In this document: piece after piece, positions 17,270-26,651 of the stretch
Numbering within the stretch: the stretch's first letter is position 1
Layout of the letters: each line of letters opens with the position of its first letter
Source of the DNA: Mycolicibacterium insubricum
Lineage (GTDB): Bacteria > Actinomycetota > Actinomycetes > Mycobacteriales > Mycobacteriaceae
Length of the DNA stretch: 64,000 nucleotides
Reading direction: 5' to 3'
NCBI RefSeq assembly: GCF_010731615.1
Contig: NZ_AP022618.1
Location: forward strand, 1,736,001 to 1,800,000
Notes under the pieces: generated by a model
Told to the model about the DNA's origin: nothing
The model's input: the letters and a program-made list of their open reading frames with translations, nothing else
The model's database searches: none
Position numbers and translations under genes: made by a program

Positions 17270-18141
17270 TGGTAGCCGTGGGAAAACATCAATCCGCTGT
17301 GCCGGCATCAGTATTCAGCACCCGTCTCCTGTCCTCCCGTCGGCTGCGTGCACCGTTTCGAGAGATGGGACAGTGGGCAACGTTCGTCTGGCAGACCCTG
17401 TGGTTGCTGCCCATCACGGTGCGGAAGTACCGAGACGAGACGCTCCGTGTGATGAACAATCTGGCCTGGGGTAGGGGATCGATCATCGTCGACGGCGGTG
17501 TCATCAGCGTGCTGATAATCCTGGGCGTCACGGTCGGCGGAATCGTCGCGATCGAAGCCTTCGCCACCCTCGATCTCATCGGCCTCGGCGCGTTGACCGG
17601 CATCATCGGTGGGTGGGGCAACGTTCGTGAAATGGCGCCGTTGGTGGCGGGCGTCGCCTTCGCCTCGCAGGCGGGCTGCCGAATGACCGCCGAGATCGGC
17701 TCCATGCGAATCGCCGAGGAGATTGACGCCACTGAGGCGATGGGCCTGCGGTCAATACCCTTCGTCGTCGGTACCCGGGTGATCGGCGGGCTGCTCTGTG
17801 TCGTCCCGGGATTCCTGATCACGCTCGTTGTCAGCTTCTACACCGCGGTCACTATCATCACCAAGCTCTACGGGCAGCCGGCTGGCACCTACCACCACTA
17901 CTTCGTCCAGTTTCTGACAATTCCCGATATCGGCGCGGCGCTGCTCAAGGCGATGATCTACTGCACCGCGGTCACCATAATCCATTGCTATTACGGATTT
18001 TTCGCCTCTGGTGGACCGGTCGGCGTCGGTGAGGCCTCGGGGCGAGCAATCCGGGCCAGCCTCGTGACCATCATGGTGCTGGACCTGGCCACGACGATCG
18101 CGCTCTGGGGGCTGCGACCCGAGTTCATCTTCACCGGTTAG
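17269..18141 (+). CDS. yrbEB: YrbEB/MlaE-family permease subunit of mce operon 1
   Basis: 290 residues starting with GTG 17269. It is the second permease subunit. Features are a long N-terminal amphipathic stretch, RMTAEIGSMRIAEEIDATEA with the EExDA coupling motif, CYYGFFASGGPVGVG near the C-terminus and five to six hydrophobic segments. It lies between yrbEA (1-base overlap) and mceA (8-base gap), the invariant mce order. Together the YrbE pair form the inner-membrane channel feeding substrate from the MceA-F assembly. Confidence 0.93.
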   Translation: MVAVGKHQSAVPASVFSTRLLSSRRLRAPFREMGQWATFVWQTLWLLPITVRKYRDETLRVMNNLAWGRGSIIVDGGVISVLIILGVTVGGIVAIEAFATLDLIGLGALTGIIGGWGNVREMAPLVAGVAFASQAGCRMTAEIGSMRIAEEIDATEAMGLRSIPFVVGTRVIGGLLCVVPGFLITLVVSFYTAVTIITKLYGQPAGTYHHYFVQFLTIPDIGAALLKAMIYCTAVTIIHCYYGFFASGGPVGVGEASGRAIRASLVTIMVLDLATTIALWGLRPEFIFTG

Positions 18142-18149
18142 GGGCGGCA

Positions 18150-19232
18150 TTGCTATTCCGAATGACGGCCCACGACGAAGACCGAAGACTGACCCTCATC
18201 GGGGTGCTTGTCGCGCTGGCGATGGTAGTGGCGGTCGTTCTGATCGCCACCAACCCATTCGCCAAGGATCCGGCCGACCGGATTCGTATCGTGCTCGACG
18301 TGCCCTACGTGGGCCAGGGTGTGGCCGCCGGCACGCCGCTGATCATGCACGGCGTCGAGGTCGGAGAGATCACCGGCGTATCGGTAATGCCCGGGGGCAA
18401 CGTCGAACTGGGCGCCAGCGTCCAAATCGCGCCGATCGCCGACGTCACCGATACGCTCAGCGTTGACTTCCGTCCCGCGAACTACTTCGGGGTCACCGGT
18501 ATCAACCTGATACCCGGAAGCGGCGGGTCACCTCTGACCGACGGGGCGCAAATCAACGTCACGCCGGTCGGAAACTTCACCCTGCCCACCATGCTGTCGC
18601 AGCTGGGGGAGATCACCGACGGGGTCATCACGCCCCAGCTGGTCAACGTCATCAACCGGGCAACCAGGTACACCGACGGACTCAACCCGTTGTTCGAGAC
18701 GATGCTGATCGGGGCCAAGACGCTGGCGCGGGTTCAGACCGTCAGCACCGAACAACTCCTGCAGAACGCAACCGGAATCAGCGTCGCTTTCCCATCTTTC
18801 GTCGACGGTGCAACGGTTGCCGGCGACGCCTACAACACCGAATTCGTCACCTGGAACGTGTCGGGCAAGGATGCACTGCCCGGACAGGCCTACGTGGCCG
18901 AACCCGGGATGGAGATCACCGACGAGATCTGGCAGAGCCGCGCACGGGCGACTCTGGACGTGATGTCGGGGTCCTTCTTCGGTGCGCTGGGCAGGGTGCT
19001 CTCCTCCCACAGCGGTGACCTACTTCCTGCCGTCAATCTGGTTCAGACGATCACGGACGTGATTCCCGGGTTGGTGACGCCCGTCGGTGTCTCCGACATG
19101 CTGGTGGAACTGCGAACCCGGCTGCAAAACCTCTACGGTGGGACGCCGGAACAGCGTGCATTGCAGGTTCACCTCGTTCTCGACAAGGTTCCCGGTGTCC
19201 AGGCCCCAGTCAATGCGATGGGGGGACCGTGA
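18150..19232 (+). CDS. mceA: MceA, mce operon 1
   Basis: 360 residues from TTG 18150 (AGGGGCGG just upstream); ATG 18162 is a possible start. One N-terminal membrane helix (LTLIGVLVALAMVVAVVLIA) is followed by the MlaD/Mce beta-barrel domain (VPYVGQGVAAGTPLIMHGVE, SVDFRPANYFGVTGINLIPG). A helical region follows and then a C-terminal section. It is shorter than many MceA proteins and lacks a long Pro-rich tail. Mce proteins assemble as a hexamer of six different subunits that tunnels lipids across the periplasm. Its 3' end overlaps mceB by four bases. Confidence 0.92.
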   Translation: MLFRMTAHDEDRRLTLIGVLVALAMVVAVVLIATNPFAKDPADRIRIVLDVPYVGQGVAAGTPLIMHGVEVGEITGVSVMPGGNVELGASVQIAPIADVTDTLSVDFRPANYFGVTGINLIPGSGGSPLTDGAQINVTPVGNFTLPTMLSQLGEITDGVITPQLVNVINRATRYTDGLNPLFETMLIGAKTLARVQTVSTEQLLQNATGISVAFPSFVDGATVAGDAYNTEFVTWNVSGKDALPGQAYVAEPGMEITDEIWQSRARATLDVMSGSFFGALGRVLSSHSGDLLPAVNLVQTITDVIPGLVTPVGVSDMLVELRTRLQNLYGGTPEQRALQVHLVLDKVPGVQAPVNAMGGP

Positions 19233-20239
19233 TCTCACCCCGTTCCGCGCTGTGGCGCTTCTTGTTGGTCGCGGCACTCACCTCACTGGTGTTCGTCTTG
19301 ACCGTCAATGTTCTGCGACAACCCGTCGACGCCGAGACACGCTCATATAAAGCGAAATTCACCGACATTTCCGGACTCCATGCCGACGCCGACGTCCGAA
19401 TCCGTGGGCTGCGGGTCGGAAAGGTTGGGTCGGTGCACCTGGTACATTCCGGGGGGCAGAGCGTTGCAGAGGTGAATCTGACCCTGGACAAGCGCTACGC
19501 GATCGTGCCGAACACGCGTCTTGCCATCAAGTATCAGGCGCTCACCGGTCTGCGTTATGTCGACGTGGCCAACGCTGTGGAGGAACCAGAACCCGGCGAC
19601 TCTCTGGTGACCGACATCCCGTTGACGATGACGCGGCCGTCTTTCGATATCACTCGGCTGTTCAACGGTTTGCAGCCGGTGCTCGCCACTCTCAGCCCGG
19701 ATGACATCGATATTTTCACCGCAAACGTGGCCTCCTTCCTGCAGGGTGACGGCAGTGGACTCGGCCCGATGCTGGACAGCATCCGAACCTTCACCGAGTT
19801 CGTTTCCGATCGCCAACGGGTGGTGGCAACCCTTATGCAAAACCTCACCGGGATCGCGAACACCCTCGGCGGCCATTCCCGCGACCTCGTTCAGATCCTG
19901 GACTGGTTGAACCGACCGCTCGACGCCGCACTGTCAGTGATCGACGAGTTTCGCAAGTCCGAGCTCTATGGTCCGTCCTTCACCTCAGCCGCGGTGCGCC
20001 TGCTGGAGAGTGCCGGATTCGTCCCGGGTAAGGCAGATATGGACGATGGGATCGACCGCGCCATAACGGTATTCGATGACTACAGCGATGCATTCAAGCG
20101 TGTGCCGGTGATCTGGGACAACATCGATTCGGCAACACCCCCCGGTACTCCATTGCCGTGCTCTCGCGGGCGGGCGCAGCTGCCCGAGACGATGGATGTA
20201 TTGCTGAACGGACAGCGAGTGATCCTGTGCAATCGATGA
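19229..20239 (+). CDS. mceB: MceB, mce operon 1
   Basis: 336 residues, GTG start overlapping the mceA stop (GTGA). It has an N-terminal anchor (FLLVAALTSLVFVLTVNVL) and the Mce domain with YKAKFTDISGLHADADVRIR and the GLRYVDV turn. PSFDITRLFNGLQPVL opens the helical coil, and a C-terminal CSRGRAQLPETMDVLL...CNR end carries two cysteines, as MceB proteins usually do. It is a subunit of the hetero-hexameric lipid conduit and is transcribed within the operon. Confidence 0.93.
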   Translation: MISPRSALWRFLLVAALTSLVFVLTVNVLRQPVDAETRSYKAKFTDISGLHADADVRIRGLRVGKVGSVHLVHSGGQSVAEVNLTLDKRYAIVPNTRLAIKYQALTGLRYVDVANAVEEPEPGDSLVTDIPLTMTRPSFDITRLFNGLQPVLATLSPDDIDIFTANVASFLQGDGSGLGPMLDSIRTFTEFVSDRQRVVATLMQNLTGIANTLGGHSRDLVQILDWLNRPLDAALSVIDEFRKSELYGPSFTSAAVRLLESAGFVPGKADMDDGIDRAITVFDDYSDAFKRVPVIWDNIDSATPPGTPLPCSRGRAQLPETMDVLLNGQRVILCNR

Positions 20240-21198
20240 GCAAGTTCAAGAACCCGACGTTCTGGGGAGTGAGCGCGCTGGTTTTGCTGGCGGTTTTTGC
20301 GGTGACGGCCGCTGGGATCTACGTCAATCCGCCAGGCCGCAATGCTGTGGAGTTCTACACCGACGATGTTGCCTCGATCAGAGTCGGCGACGACGTCCGG
20401 ATCGCCGGAATCACCGTAGGCAAGATCAAGGGCGTATCGATGGAACAGGATCAGGTGAAGGTCCGGGCGTTGGTCGACGGTGACGCCTTCGTCGGCGACC
20501 AATCGCAGGTCGAGGTGCGCATGCTCACCATCGTCGGCGGCTACTACGTGAATCTGATCTCGCTTGGTGACCACCCCTTGGGTCGAAAAGCCATTCCGCG
20601 GGAGCGCACGACGATGCCGTACAGCCTGATGCGTGCGCTGGCCGACTCTACGAAGGTCACCGAGGGAGTGAACCCGAAGCCGATACGCGAGTCTTTGGAT
20701 GAGCTGGAGGCCGGCCTGACCGGCACGAACGTGGAGGCATTGTCGACGTTCATCGATGCCGGCAATACGCTCACGGCGACGATCGACAGTCAGCGTGGCC
20801 AGATCTCACAGATCCTGGACCTGTCCGACGAGTACATCGAGACGTTGAAAAACTACGGGGGCAAGCTGACCGAGCTGGTCAACAAGCTGTCCATCCTCGA
20901 ACAAACGCTGGTGATCTACGGCAAGGGATTCGCGGGTGCGATGAAGGGAATGGGAGACATCGCCGATGCATTTCTGGCGCCGTACGGAAAGTTCTGGGTA
21001 AATCACCGCGAGGACTTCATCCTCAAAGTACGCGAGTGGCAGGACCGGGTGCGTCGCTGGGCAGACAACAACAGCCGAATCGTCCCCAGGCTTCGCCGGA
21101 TCCGCGACAAGATCGAGCGGGTCTTGGATGCCCAGAATGCGCGCCCGGAACTGTTGGCCACCGACCTGTGCATCCCGCTTCCCGGGAGTCCGTGCTGA
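20236..21198 (+). CDS. mceC: MceC, mce operon 1
   Basis: 320 residues from ATG 20236, which overlaps the mceB stop as ATGA; the longer frame from 20158 is rejected for that reason. A membrane anchor (GVSALVLLAVFAVTAAGIY) precedes the Mce domain (VEFYTDDVASIRVGDDVRIA, YYVNLISLG). The helical region includes PYSLMRALADSTKV. The C-terminus is basic (RRWADNNSRIVPRLRRIRDK) and ends LCIPLPGSPC. It lacks the long Pro/Gly-rich tail seen in some MceC proteins. Confidence 0.92.
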   Translation: MSKFKNPTFWGVSALVLLAVFAVTAAGIYVNPPGRNAVEFYTDDVASIRVGDDVRIAGITVGKIKGVSMEQDQVKVRALVDGDAFVGDQSQVEVRMLTIVGGYYVNLISLGDHPLGRKAIPRERTTMPYSLMRALADSTKVTEGVNPKPIRESLDELEAGLTGTNVEALSTFIDAGNTLTATIDSQRGQISQILDLSDEYIETLKNYGGKLTELVNKLSILEQTLVIYGKGFAGAMKGMGDIADAFLAPYGKFWVNHREDFILKVREWQDRVRRWADNNSRIVPRLRRIRDKIERVLDAQNARPELLATDLCIPLPGSPC

Positions 21199-22340
21199 TG
21201 TTTGGATTCAAGAAGTTCCCGGGTCGCCGCGTCGTGACGACGACGCTGATCGCAGCCTGCTCCGCCGCCGGCGTCTCCTCTGGTTGCTCGAGTCCACCCG
21301 CCGAGAACACCAGCTTCTGCGCCCTGCTGCCCGACACCGTCGGTCTGTACGTCGGTAACCCGGTGACCCAGATGGGTTACCCGATCGGAACGATCACCTC
21401 GATCGATGCGGGCTCGGCCAACGTCCGGGTGGACTTCACCGTCACGGCCGACCGAACGCTCCCGGCTGACGTCAAGGCTGTCGTCCGCTCGCCATCGATT
21501 CTGGCGGACCGGTCGATGGAGTTGGTCGGCAACTATGCCAGTGGTCCTCAACTGGATTCAGCTACCTGTATTCCGCTGGATCACTCCTACTCGCCGAAGA
21601 CCCTGTCAGAGGTCATCGGCTCGGCGGACAAGATGCTGAATGCGATCAACTCGAGCGGTTCGAGAAATATTGCCGGAACCGTCAAAGGTCTGGACGAACT
21701 GACCCACAACAACGGGGCGGGAGCGCGGAACCTCCTCACTGTCGCATCTTCGCTCCTCGACAGCCCGGACCAATCCATCAGCAACCTCGGATCGATCGTC
21801 GAGAACCTGGCCGAGCTGACCCAGGTGCTGGTTGATACTCGCGGGCCGGTGAAGGAGATTCTGCAGGATCTGCCGTCGACGACTGTCGATCTGGGCGTCG
21901 CACTGGATGGCACGGCCCGTCTCGCAGGTGTCCCTTCGGCGACCACCGGCGTGGAGTCGGAGTACGGGACCCTTGCGCCGTTGCTGGAGTCGGTGGCGGT
22001 CCTGGAGACCCGACTGGGAGACGAGACGCAGATCACCCTGGATTCGGTGAGCGCGGCGCTGAGAAAGGTCACACCGCACTCGAATGAGTTGGCCGGCTTG
22101 TTCAACGGCATCCCGTGGTGGATCAATTCGATCGCAAATGACTACAACAACCGGCAGTTCAACATGTTCAACATCGCCTATCGCCCGCCGATGTTCCGGG
22201 TGCGAGCTCCCAACGGACTGGCGTTGTGCGGATTCATGAACGCCTCGATGCCGGGGAGCTGTGCCGATGTACACGGTCAGCCGTACGCGGTTGACGTTGC
22301 GCTCTTGCAGTACGTGCTTCAGCAAGCGAGTCGGCGATGA
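21198..22340 (+). CDS. mceD: MceD, probable lipoprotein, mce operon 1
   Basis: 380 residues from ATG 21198, sharing one base with the mceC stop (TGATG). The Mce domain is clear (LYVGNPVTQMGYPIGTITSI, SPSILADRSMELVG), followed by a long helical region and a C-terminus with CGFMNASMPGSC. The N-terminus RRVVTTTLIAACSAAG has a lipobox (IAAC), with another Cys ten residues on (SSGCSS). Lipidation is normally the property of MceE, so two neighbouring subunits appear to be lipoproteins here. Overlap with mceE is four bases. Confidence 0.9.
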   Translation: MFGFKKFPGRRVVTTTLIAACSAAGVSSGCSSPPAENTSFCALLPDTVGLYVGNPVTQMGYPIGTITSIDAGSANVRVDFTVTADRTLPADVKAVVRSPSILADRSMELVGNYASGPQLDSATCIPLDHSYSPKTLSEVIGSADKMLNAINSSGSRNIAGTVKGLDELTHNNGAGARNLLTVASSLLDSPDQSISNLGSIVENLAELTQVLVDTRGPVKEILQDLPSTTVDLGVALDGTARLAGVPSATTGVESEYGTLAPLLESVAVLETRLGDETQITLDSVSAALRKVTPHSNELAGLFNGIPWWINSIANDYNNRQFNMFNIAYRPPMFRVRAPNGLALCGFMNASMPGSCADVHGQPYAVDVALLQYVLQQASRR

Positions 22341-23335
22341 CCCGCCGCGGCGTTGCGACGCTCATCGCGGCCCTCACCGTGGTCCTCACGGTCTCCTCGT
22401 GCGCCTCGCTGACCGTGAATTCGCTTCCGCAGCCCGGCGGCGGCCGAGGTGGCTATTCCATCGTCGTCGAGTTCGAGAATGTGCTCAATCTCCCCGACCG
22501 CGCCAAGGTCGTCCAGGGCGGCACCACAGTGGGCATGGTCACTTCGGTTCAGTTGAAAGATAACCACATTGATGTCCGGGCTCAGATCGACCCCACGGTG
22601 GTCGTACTGTCGAATAGTCGCGCAACGTTGCAGCAGTCCACGGTCCTCGGAGACATCTATGTTGCTCTGGAACGCCCATCGCCGGACGACCGTTCTGCCC
22701 CAGCATTGTTGCCCGACGGGCGAATTCCGCTGAGCCAAACGAGCTCGCCGCCGCAGTTGGAGGACACGATCGCCAACCTGGCAAACTTCGTCGGCAGCGG
22801 TTCGGTCCAACGTGTGCAGAACAGCATCATTGGAATCAACCGGATCACACCGTCCGACCGCGAAGAATTCCGCAGCATGGTGGGCCGGGTGGCGGCCGAC
22901 CTCGCAGATGTTTCGAACAGTATTGACACCGTCAATCTGTGGTTACAGGGCGTTTCGGGTACTGCCGACACGATGCACCGCTACCTGCCGGTCTACGGCC
23001 GCTGGTTCAGCCCCGCCGGACTGCTGGGGTTCGACAGGGCCAGCCAAGTCGGTGGATACATCGGGACCGTTGTGCCCTCGATCGGCAGCATCTACAGCGG
23101 TGGCTATTGGCTGGTGCCCATGCTGAACTCACTGGCCGGCGCGGTCGGCGCGGTACAACAGACCAAGTGGAGCTTCGAAGATGAGGCCGCGGGCTGGCGC
23201 AGGCTATTCACCGATTATTACTTCCCGGCCGACAAGTACCCCGCGATCAACATCACCTCGATCAAGGGGCCAGACGGCTCCGAGATGATGAACAACGTTG
23301 AGGATGTCCTGCGGATTCTGGGGGCAATACCATGA
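22337..23335 (+). CDS. mceE: MceE (LprN-like lipoprotein), mce operon 1
   Basis: 332 residues. The signal peptide and lipobox LTVVLTVSSC give a lipoprotein, as expected for MceE/LprN. The Mce domain begins YSIVVEFENVLNLPDRAKV, where NLPDRAKV is the hallmark of the E subunit, and STVLGDIYVALE closes the core. The C-terminal half is helical, with WWLVP-like aromatic patches (SGGYWLVPMLNSL). The gene overlaps both neighbours by four bases (ATGA). Confidence 0.93.
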   Translation: MTRRGVATLIAALTVVLTVSSCASLTVNSLPQPGGGRGGYSIVVEFENVLNLPDRAKVVQGGTTVGMVTSVQLKDNHIDVRAQIDPTVVVLSNSRATLQQSTVLGDIYVALERPSPDDRSAPALLPDGRIPLSQTSSPPQLEDTIANLANFVGSGSVQRVQNSIIGINRITPSDREEFRSMVGRVAADLADVSNSIDTVNLWLQGVSGTADTMHRYLPVYGRWFSPAGLLGFDRASQVGGYIGTVVPSIGSIYSGGYWLVPMLNSLAGAVGAVQQTKWSFEDEAAGWRRLFTDYYFPADKYPAINITSIKGPDGSEMMNNVEDVLRILGAIP

Positions 23336-24288
23336 AGATGACGAAGTATCTCCTGTCGTTCGGGGCGTTTGCGCTGATGATCGCGGTGGCGATCACCTAC
23401 ATCGGATCATTCGGACTACGGACCGCCCCTCCTGATCATCGGATAAACCTGTCGATGGAGGTCCCCGAGATCAAGGGCCTGGTGGTCGGGTCCAGCGTGC
23501 TGCTTCGTGGCGCCGTGATCGGCCGGGTCACCAGGATATCGGCGGCGCGCAACGATGCGACGGTCGATTTCTATATCGACGGTGGCAGAGAGATCCCGGT
23601 CGACAGTGAAATCCGGCTGGAGAATCTGTCGGCGCTGGGTGAGGCCTTCATCGGCTTCAAACCCCGGACCGCTCAGGAACCGTACTTCATCGACGGTCAA
23701 CACATCGCAACGGAGGCGGTGGTCGTTCCCCCGTCGATCTCCGAACTGGCCACCAGCGTCGTCCGTTTCCTCGACCAGATGGATCCTGGCCAGCTCAAGC
23801 GGATCCTGGACGAGGCGGACGAGGCGCTCCCGGATCCCGATGATGTACTGCCGAATCTGTCGCGGGCGAGTTCGCTCACGCGAAATATGGTGACCGGCTT
23901 GGACGGTAAGGGTGCTGCAGTACTGGAAAACTTCCAGACGCTGCTGCAGAACGCCGGATGGGTCGGACCTCAACTGGCGGCTAGTACCGAACCGATACGG
24001 ACGGCGGGGCTCAACATTTCGCGGGTCTGGCACGGAATGATGTTCACCGTTGCCTGGAACAACCCGGAGAACATGCAGTTGTTCCAGAAATTCCTCGATC
24101 GCGTTCAGCACTTCCTAGACGACCGAGGCGGCGACCTCAAGGTGATTTCTGGTGCCCTCCTCCCGCAGTTCAGCGGAATCGGCGGTGCGCTCATGAACTT
24201 CGATACAGCCCAGATCCTGTCTAACGCACTGTCGGGGACTCCGGAGGAGGGGGCGATCACACTTCACGTCGCGATCCCTGATCGCTAG
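23332..24288 (+). CDS. mceF: MceF, mce operon 1
   Basis: 318 residues, at the short end for MceF, which often carries a long C-terminal tail. An N-terminal anchor (LLSFGAFALMIAVAITYIG) is followed by the Mce domain (RINLSMEVPEIKGLVVGSSV, LGEAFIGFKP). The helical coil then continues to a compact C-terminus ending LHVAIPDR. It completes the six-subunit set. Four-base overlap with mceE. Confidence 0.92.
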   Translation: MKMTKYLLSFGAFALMIAVAITYIGSFGLRTAPPDHRINLSMEVPEIKGLVVGSSVLLRGAVIGRVTRISAARNDATVDFYIDGGREIPVDSEIRLENLSALGEAFIGFKPRTAQEPYFIDGQHIATEAVVVPPSISELATSVVRFLDQMDPGQLKRILDEADEALPDPDDVLPNLSRASSLTRNMVTGLDGKGAAVLENFQTLLQNAGWVGPQLAASTEPIRTAGLNISRVWHGMMFTVAWNNPENMQLFQKFLDRVQHFLDDRGGDLKVISGALLPQFSGIGGALMNFDTAQILSNALSGTPEEGAITLHVAIPDR

Positions 24289-24327
24289 ATCGACACCATC
24301 TCGCACGACATCCGAAAAGGAAAAGCC

Positions 24328-25011
24328 ATGTCAACCATCGCCACTAGCGCCGAGGATACGGTGACCGCGCTCGAGCCGCATCCAGACGAAGACGAGGCCG
24401 ACTCGGCAGTAGCGGAGGAAAGCCCTACCGAGGAGCCCGAATCCGCGAGCAAAGAGGCCCCCCGTTTGGCAGCCGATTCGGCGAGGACGACTCGACAACT
24501 CTCGATCTCGCTCCGCGGCTTGGCCGTCGGCGCAGTGATACTGCTGGTTGCCGTTGCCGCGGGAGTGCTGGGATGGCTGTACGTCGATGCCAAGGGGCAA
24601 CTGAACGCGCAAGCGCAGGAGGCGAGTAACCGCGAACGGGCCGAAAGCCTGGCGATGGACTACGCGGTCAATGCCGCAGAAATGGACTATCAAGACTTTG
24701 CGGGTTGGAAGGTCAAACTCGTCAAGGGCACATCACCGGAGCTGAAGGAGAAGCTGACCAAGGCGGCCAATTCGATGGAGCAGGTACTTGCCCCGCTCCA
24801 GTGGAGGTCAACGGCCCGTCCGCTGGCAGCGAGGGTGCGCTCCAGCGCAGGAGGGGTCTACACCGTGGATTCCTTTGTCAGCGTGCTGACCAAGACCGTG
24901 CAGGCACCTGAAGGGTTGCAGTCCACCGCCACCTACAGCATCAGCATCGACAGCCGGAACGATTGGCAAATCACCGATGTCGGCGGAGTCGATGCTGCTT
25001 TGGGCAGGTGA
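24328..25011 (+). CDS. Mce-associated membrane protein (Mas), operon 1
   Basis: 227 residues. An acidic Glu/Ala-rich cytoplasmic N-terminus of about 60 residues precedes one membrane helix (GAVILLVAVAAGVLGWLYV). A periplasmic domain of the VirB8/NTF2-like Mas type follows (QDFAGWKVKLVKGTSPELKEK, ending WQITDVGG). Mas proteins sit downstream of nearly all mce operons and stabilise the transporter. The ATG has AAAAGGAAAAG upstream. The next gene starts inside its stop codon (GTGA). Confidence 0.88.
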   Translation: MSTIATSAEDTVTALEPHPDEDEADSAVAEESPTEEPESASKEAPRLAADSARTTRQLSISLRGLAVGAVILLVAVAAGVLGWLYVDAKGQLNAQAQEASNRERAESLAMDYAVNAAEMDYQDFAGWKVKLVKGTSPELKEKLTKAANSMEQVLAPLQWRSTARPLAARVRSSAGGVYTVDSFVSVLTKTVQAPEGLQSTATYSISIDSRNDWQITDVGGVDAALGR

Positions 25012-25637
25012 CGACGGTGTCCGCAGGCCTCGTTGGTTTTCGCCGGATACGGCTGCTGCCGGCCCTGTTGAGCGCCGTCTTGATGGCGAACTCCACAGCC
25101 GCCGCTGACCCGGGAGACGGTCCCACCGCCCAGTTCGAGCAGCCACAGCCGCTGCCAGTGGTCACCCCGGTGGCCGACACCTGGCAACCGATCTTCCCGT
25201 TCCCGTTTGACCTGACTCGCAACGAGGTCACCGATGCAGAGATCAACGCCGAGCGTGAGATGTGTCAGTGGTATGACGCGCAGTACGACATTGTGCGTCG
25301 CCAGATAGCCGGATTGAACAACTTGGTCATCCGCAACAACGGCAACTTCGATGCTCCGGGCGTTCCCGAGCATGTGGCGATCGTCGTCGGGAACATCGAT
25401 CAGTCAGTGGGCTTTCTCGCCCCGCGCGTACAGACCCTGACCCAGAGCCAAAACCACGCCGGGGACCTCTATTTCCCGCTGTATCAGGGCGAAAGTTTCT
25501 ATGGGTTGTGGCAGCAGATGTCCAACGTCACCAACGGGCTCAACGCGCGCCAGCCGAACTGGTTCACCGGCCCTTCCTACCAACGAATGCTGCACTGGGG
25601 CAGCAAGATCAACCGGTCGCATGTCTGCCGGGTGTGA
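25008..25637 (+). CDS. Secreted protein of unknown function, mce operon 1 tail
   Basis: 209 residues from GTG 25008, overlapping the mas stop. A Sec signal peptide (LLPALLSAVLMANSTAAADP) is cleaved near residue 33. The mature protein has three cysteines and is rich in Asn and Gln. Recognisable runs are IFPFPFDLTRNEVTDAEIN and NNLVIRNNGNFDAPGVPEHV, ending INRSHVCRV. I do not recognise the family. Its position within the mce transcription unit suggests an envelope accessory role in lipid import. The longer frame from 24963 is rejected because of the coupling overlap. Confidence 0.75.
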   Translation: MTTVSAGLVGFRRIRLLPALLSAVLMANSTAAADPGDGPTAQFEQPQPLPVVTPVADTWQPIFPFPFDLTRNEVTDAEINAEREMCQWYDAQYDIVRRQIAGLNNLVIRNNGNFDAPGVPEHVAIVVGNIDQSVGFLAPRVQTLTQSQNHAGDLYFPLYQGESFYGLWQQMSNVTNGLNARQPNWFTGPSYQRMLHWGSKINRSHVCRV

Positions 25638-25728
25638 TCGACCGCGGGTGATTGCGGCGAACCCGTTCAGCCGATCACGCCGCGAGATGGGAGCCGCGAG
25701 CCGTCTGGCTCCGTCAGGAGATGGAAGA

Positions 25729-26196
25729 GTGTTAGCCGGAGCGCGGCGAACGGTAGCCGCATGGACCGCATTTCTCGCGCTGTCGGTGGGAGGCTCAATT
25801 CCGATGGCCTGGGCTGCGCCGGCCATCGGAATTGAGCAGGCGGTGGTCGAGGCGAGAGGGAATCCCGGCTGCGGGACGCTGCATCACAACGACACCGTGG
25901 AGCAGGCCGCAGATATCGTGAATCGTTCCACCTATGACTACCTTAGCCACCGCACGGGGGACGTCCCGGCCGACGAGCGGAACCCCACAGCCATCCTGAA
26001 AGACCTCGGTATCACGACGACGCAGGCAATTTCGCTGCAGGGCGCGGCGAAGAGCGAAGCGGATGCCATCAAAGGTGCGTTGCTACAGGGATACAAGGCA
26101 ATCCCGAACTGCACATACAGCGAGATCGGAACCAGCCGGCTCTACGAAGAGCAGAGCGGGTACGTCCTGGTGGTCATCATTCTGGTGGGTCGATGA
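25729..26196 (+). CDS. Secreted CAP-like small protein, mce operon 1 tail
   Basis: 155 residues from GTG 25729, which has an AGGAG about 8 bases upstream; ATG 25687 is an alternative. A signal peptide ends at PMAWAAPAIG. The mature region resembles the compact CAP/SCP-like proteins of mycobacteria: NPGCGTLHHNDTVEQAADIV with a paired Cys (IPNCTY), NRSTYDYLSHRTG and a hydrophobic end VLVVIILVG. That assignment is by pattern only. The next gene overlaps by four bases, so it belongs to the mce operon. Confidence 0.7.
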   Translation: MLAGARRTVAAWTAFLALSVGGSIPMAWAAPAIGIEQAVVEARGNPGCGTLHHNDTVEQAADIVNRSTYDYLSHRTGDVPADERNPTAILKDLGITTTQAISLQGAAKSEADAIKGALLQGYKAIPNCTYSEIGTSRLYEEQSGYVLVVIILVGR

Positions 26197-26594
26197 GGGC
26201 GGGTATGTGTGATCTGAAAGTCCTGGTGGGTGCGGTCTCGGTGGCGTTACCGGCGGCCGCACTACTGACCTACGCACCACCAGCCTTGGCTGACGATCAC
26301 GTCACCTACGAGGTTGTCTCCGACTATGTGCAGGTCGCAGACATCGAGTACCAGGACGTCGCAGGCCGCCTATGGGCATTCCAGGCCCCGTTGCCGTGGC
26401 GAACCGATGCGGCGGTCTCGGCTGTTCGCGATGCACCGCCGACAGGCAGCCAGGTTCGTGCTGACTGGCGATCCGCGGCAGCGCCCGGCCGGTGGCTCAC
26501 GGTTCGGATCATCTACCAGGGAACGGTGATCTGCCAGAGCACTCTCGATCTGGGCAATGCGACCTGCTACGGCGCAACTCCCCGGATCACCTAG
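26193..26594 (+). CDS. MmpS-like secreted protein
   Basis: 133 residues with a signal peptide (VALPAAALLTYAPPALADD). The mature domain follows the MmpS pattern: HVTYEVVSDYVQVADIEYQD, then APLPWRTD, then a beta-rich stretch (WLTVRIIYQGTVICQ) with two Cys that could form the conserved disulphide. MmpS proteins partner MmpL exporters and are membrane anchored. This one seems free after cleavage and has no MmpL neighbour. Coupled to the preceding gene by an ATGA overlap. Confidence 0.72.
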   Translation: MRAGMCDLKVLVGAVSVALPAAALLTYAPPALADDHVTYEVVSDYVQVADIEYQDVAGRLWAFQAPLPWRTDAAVSAVRDAPPTGSQVRADWRSAAAPGRWLTVRIIYQGTVICQSTLDLGNATCYGATPRIT

Positions 26595-26651
26595 CGCCGG
26601 GCGATTGATATTCCATCAACCTTGCGAGATGACCCCAGCACTGGAGGCACA

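Noticed and set aside
16388..24288. Operon 1 as the cholesterol importer mce4
   Set aside because: Neighbours (P450 plus ferredoxin upstream, secreted tail downstream) differ from the mce4 locus, and subunit lengths are shorter; a numbered name would be a guess.
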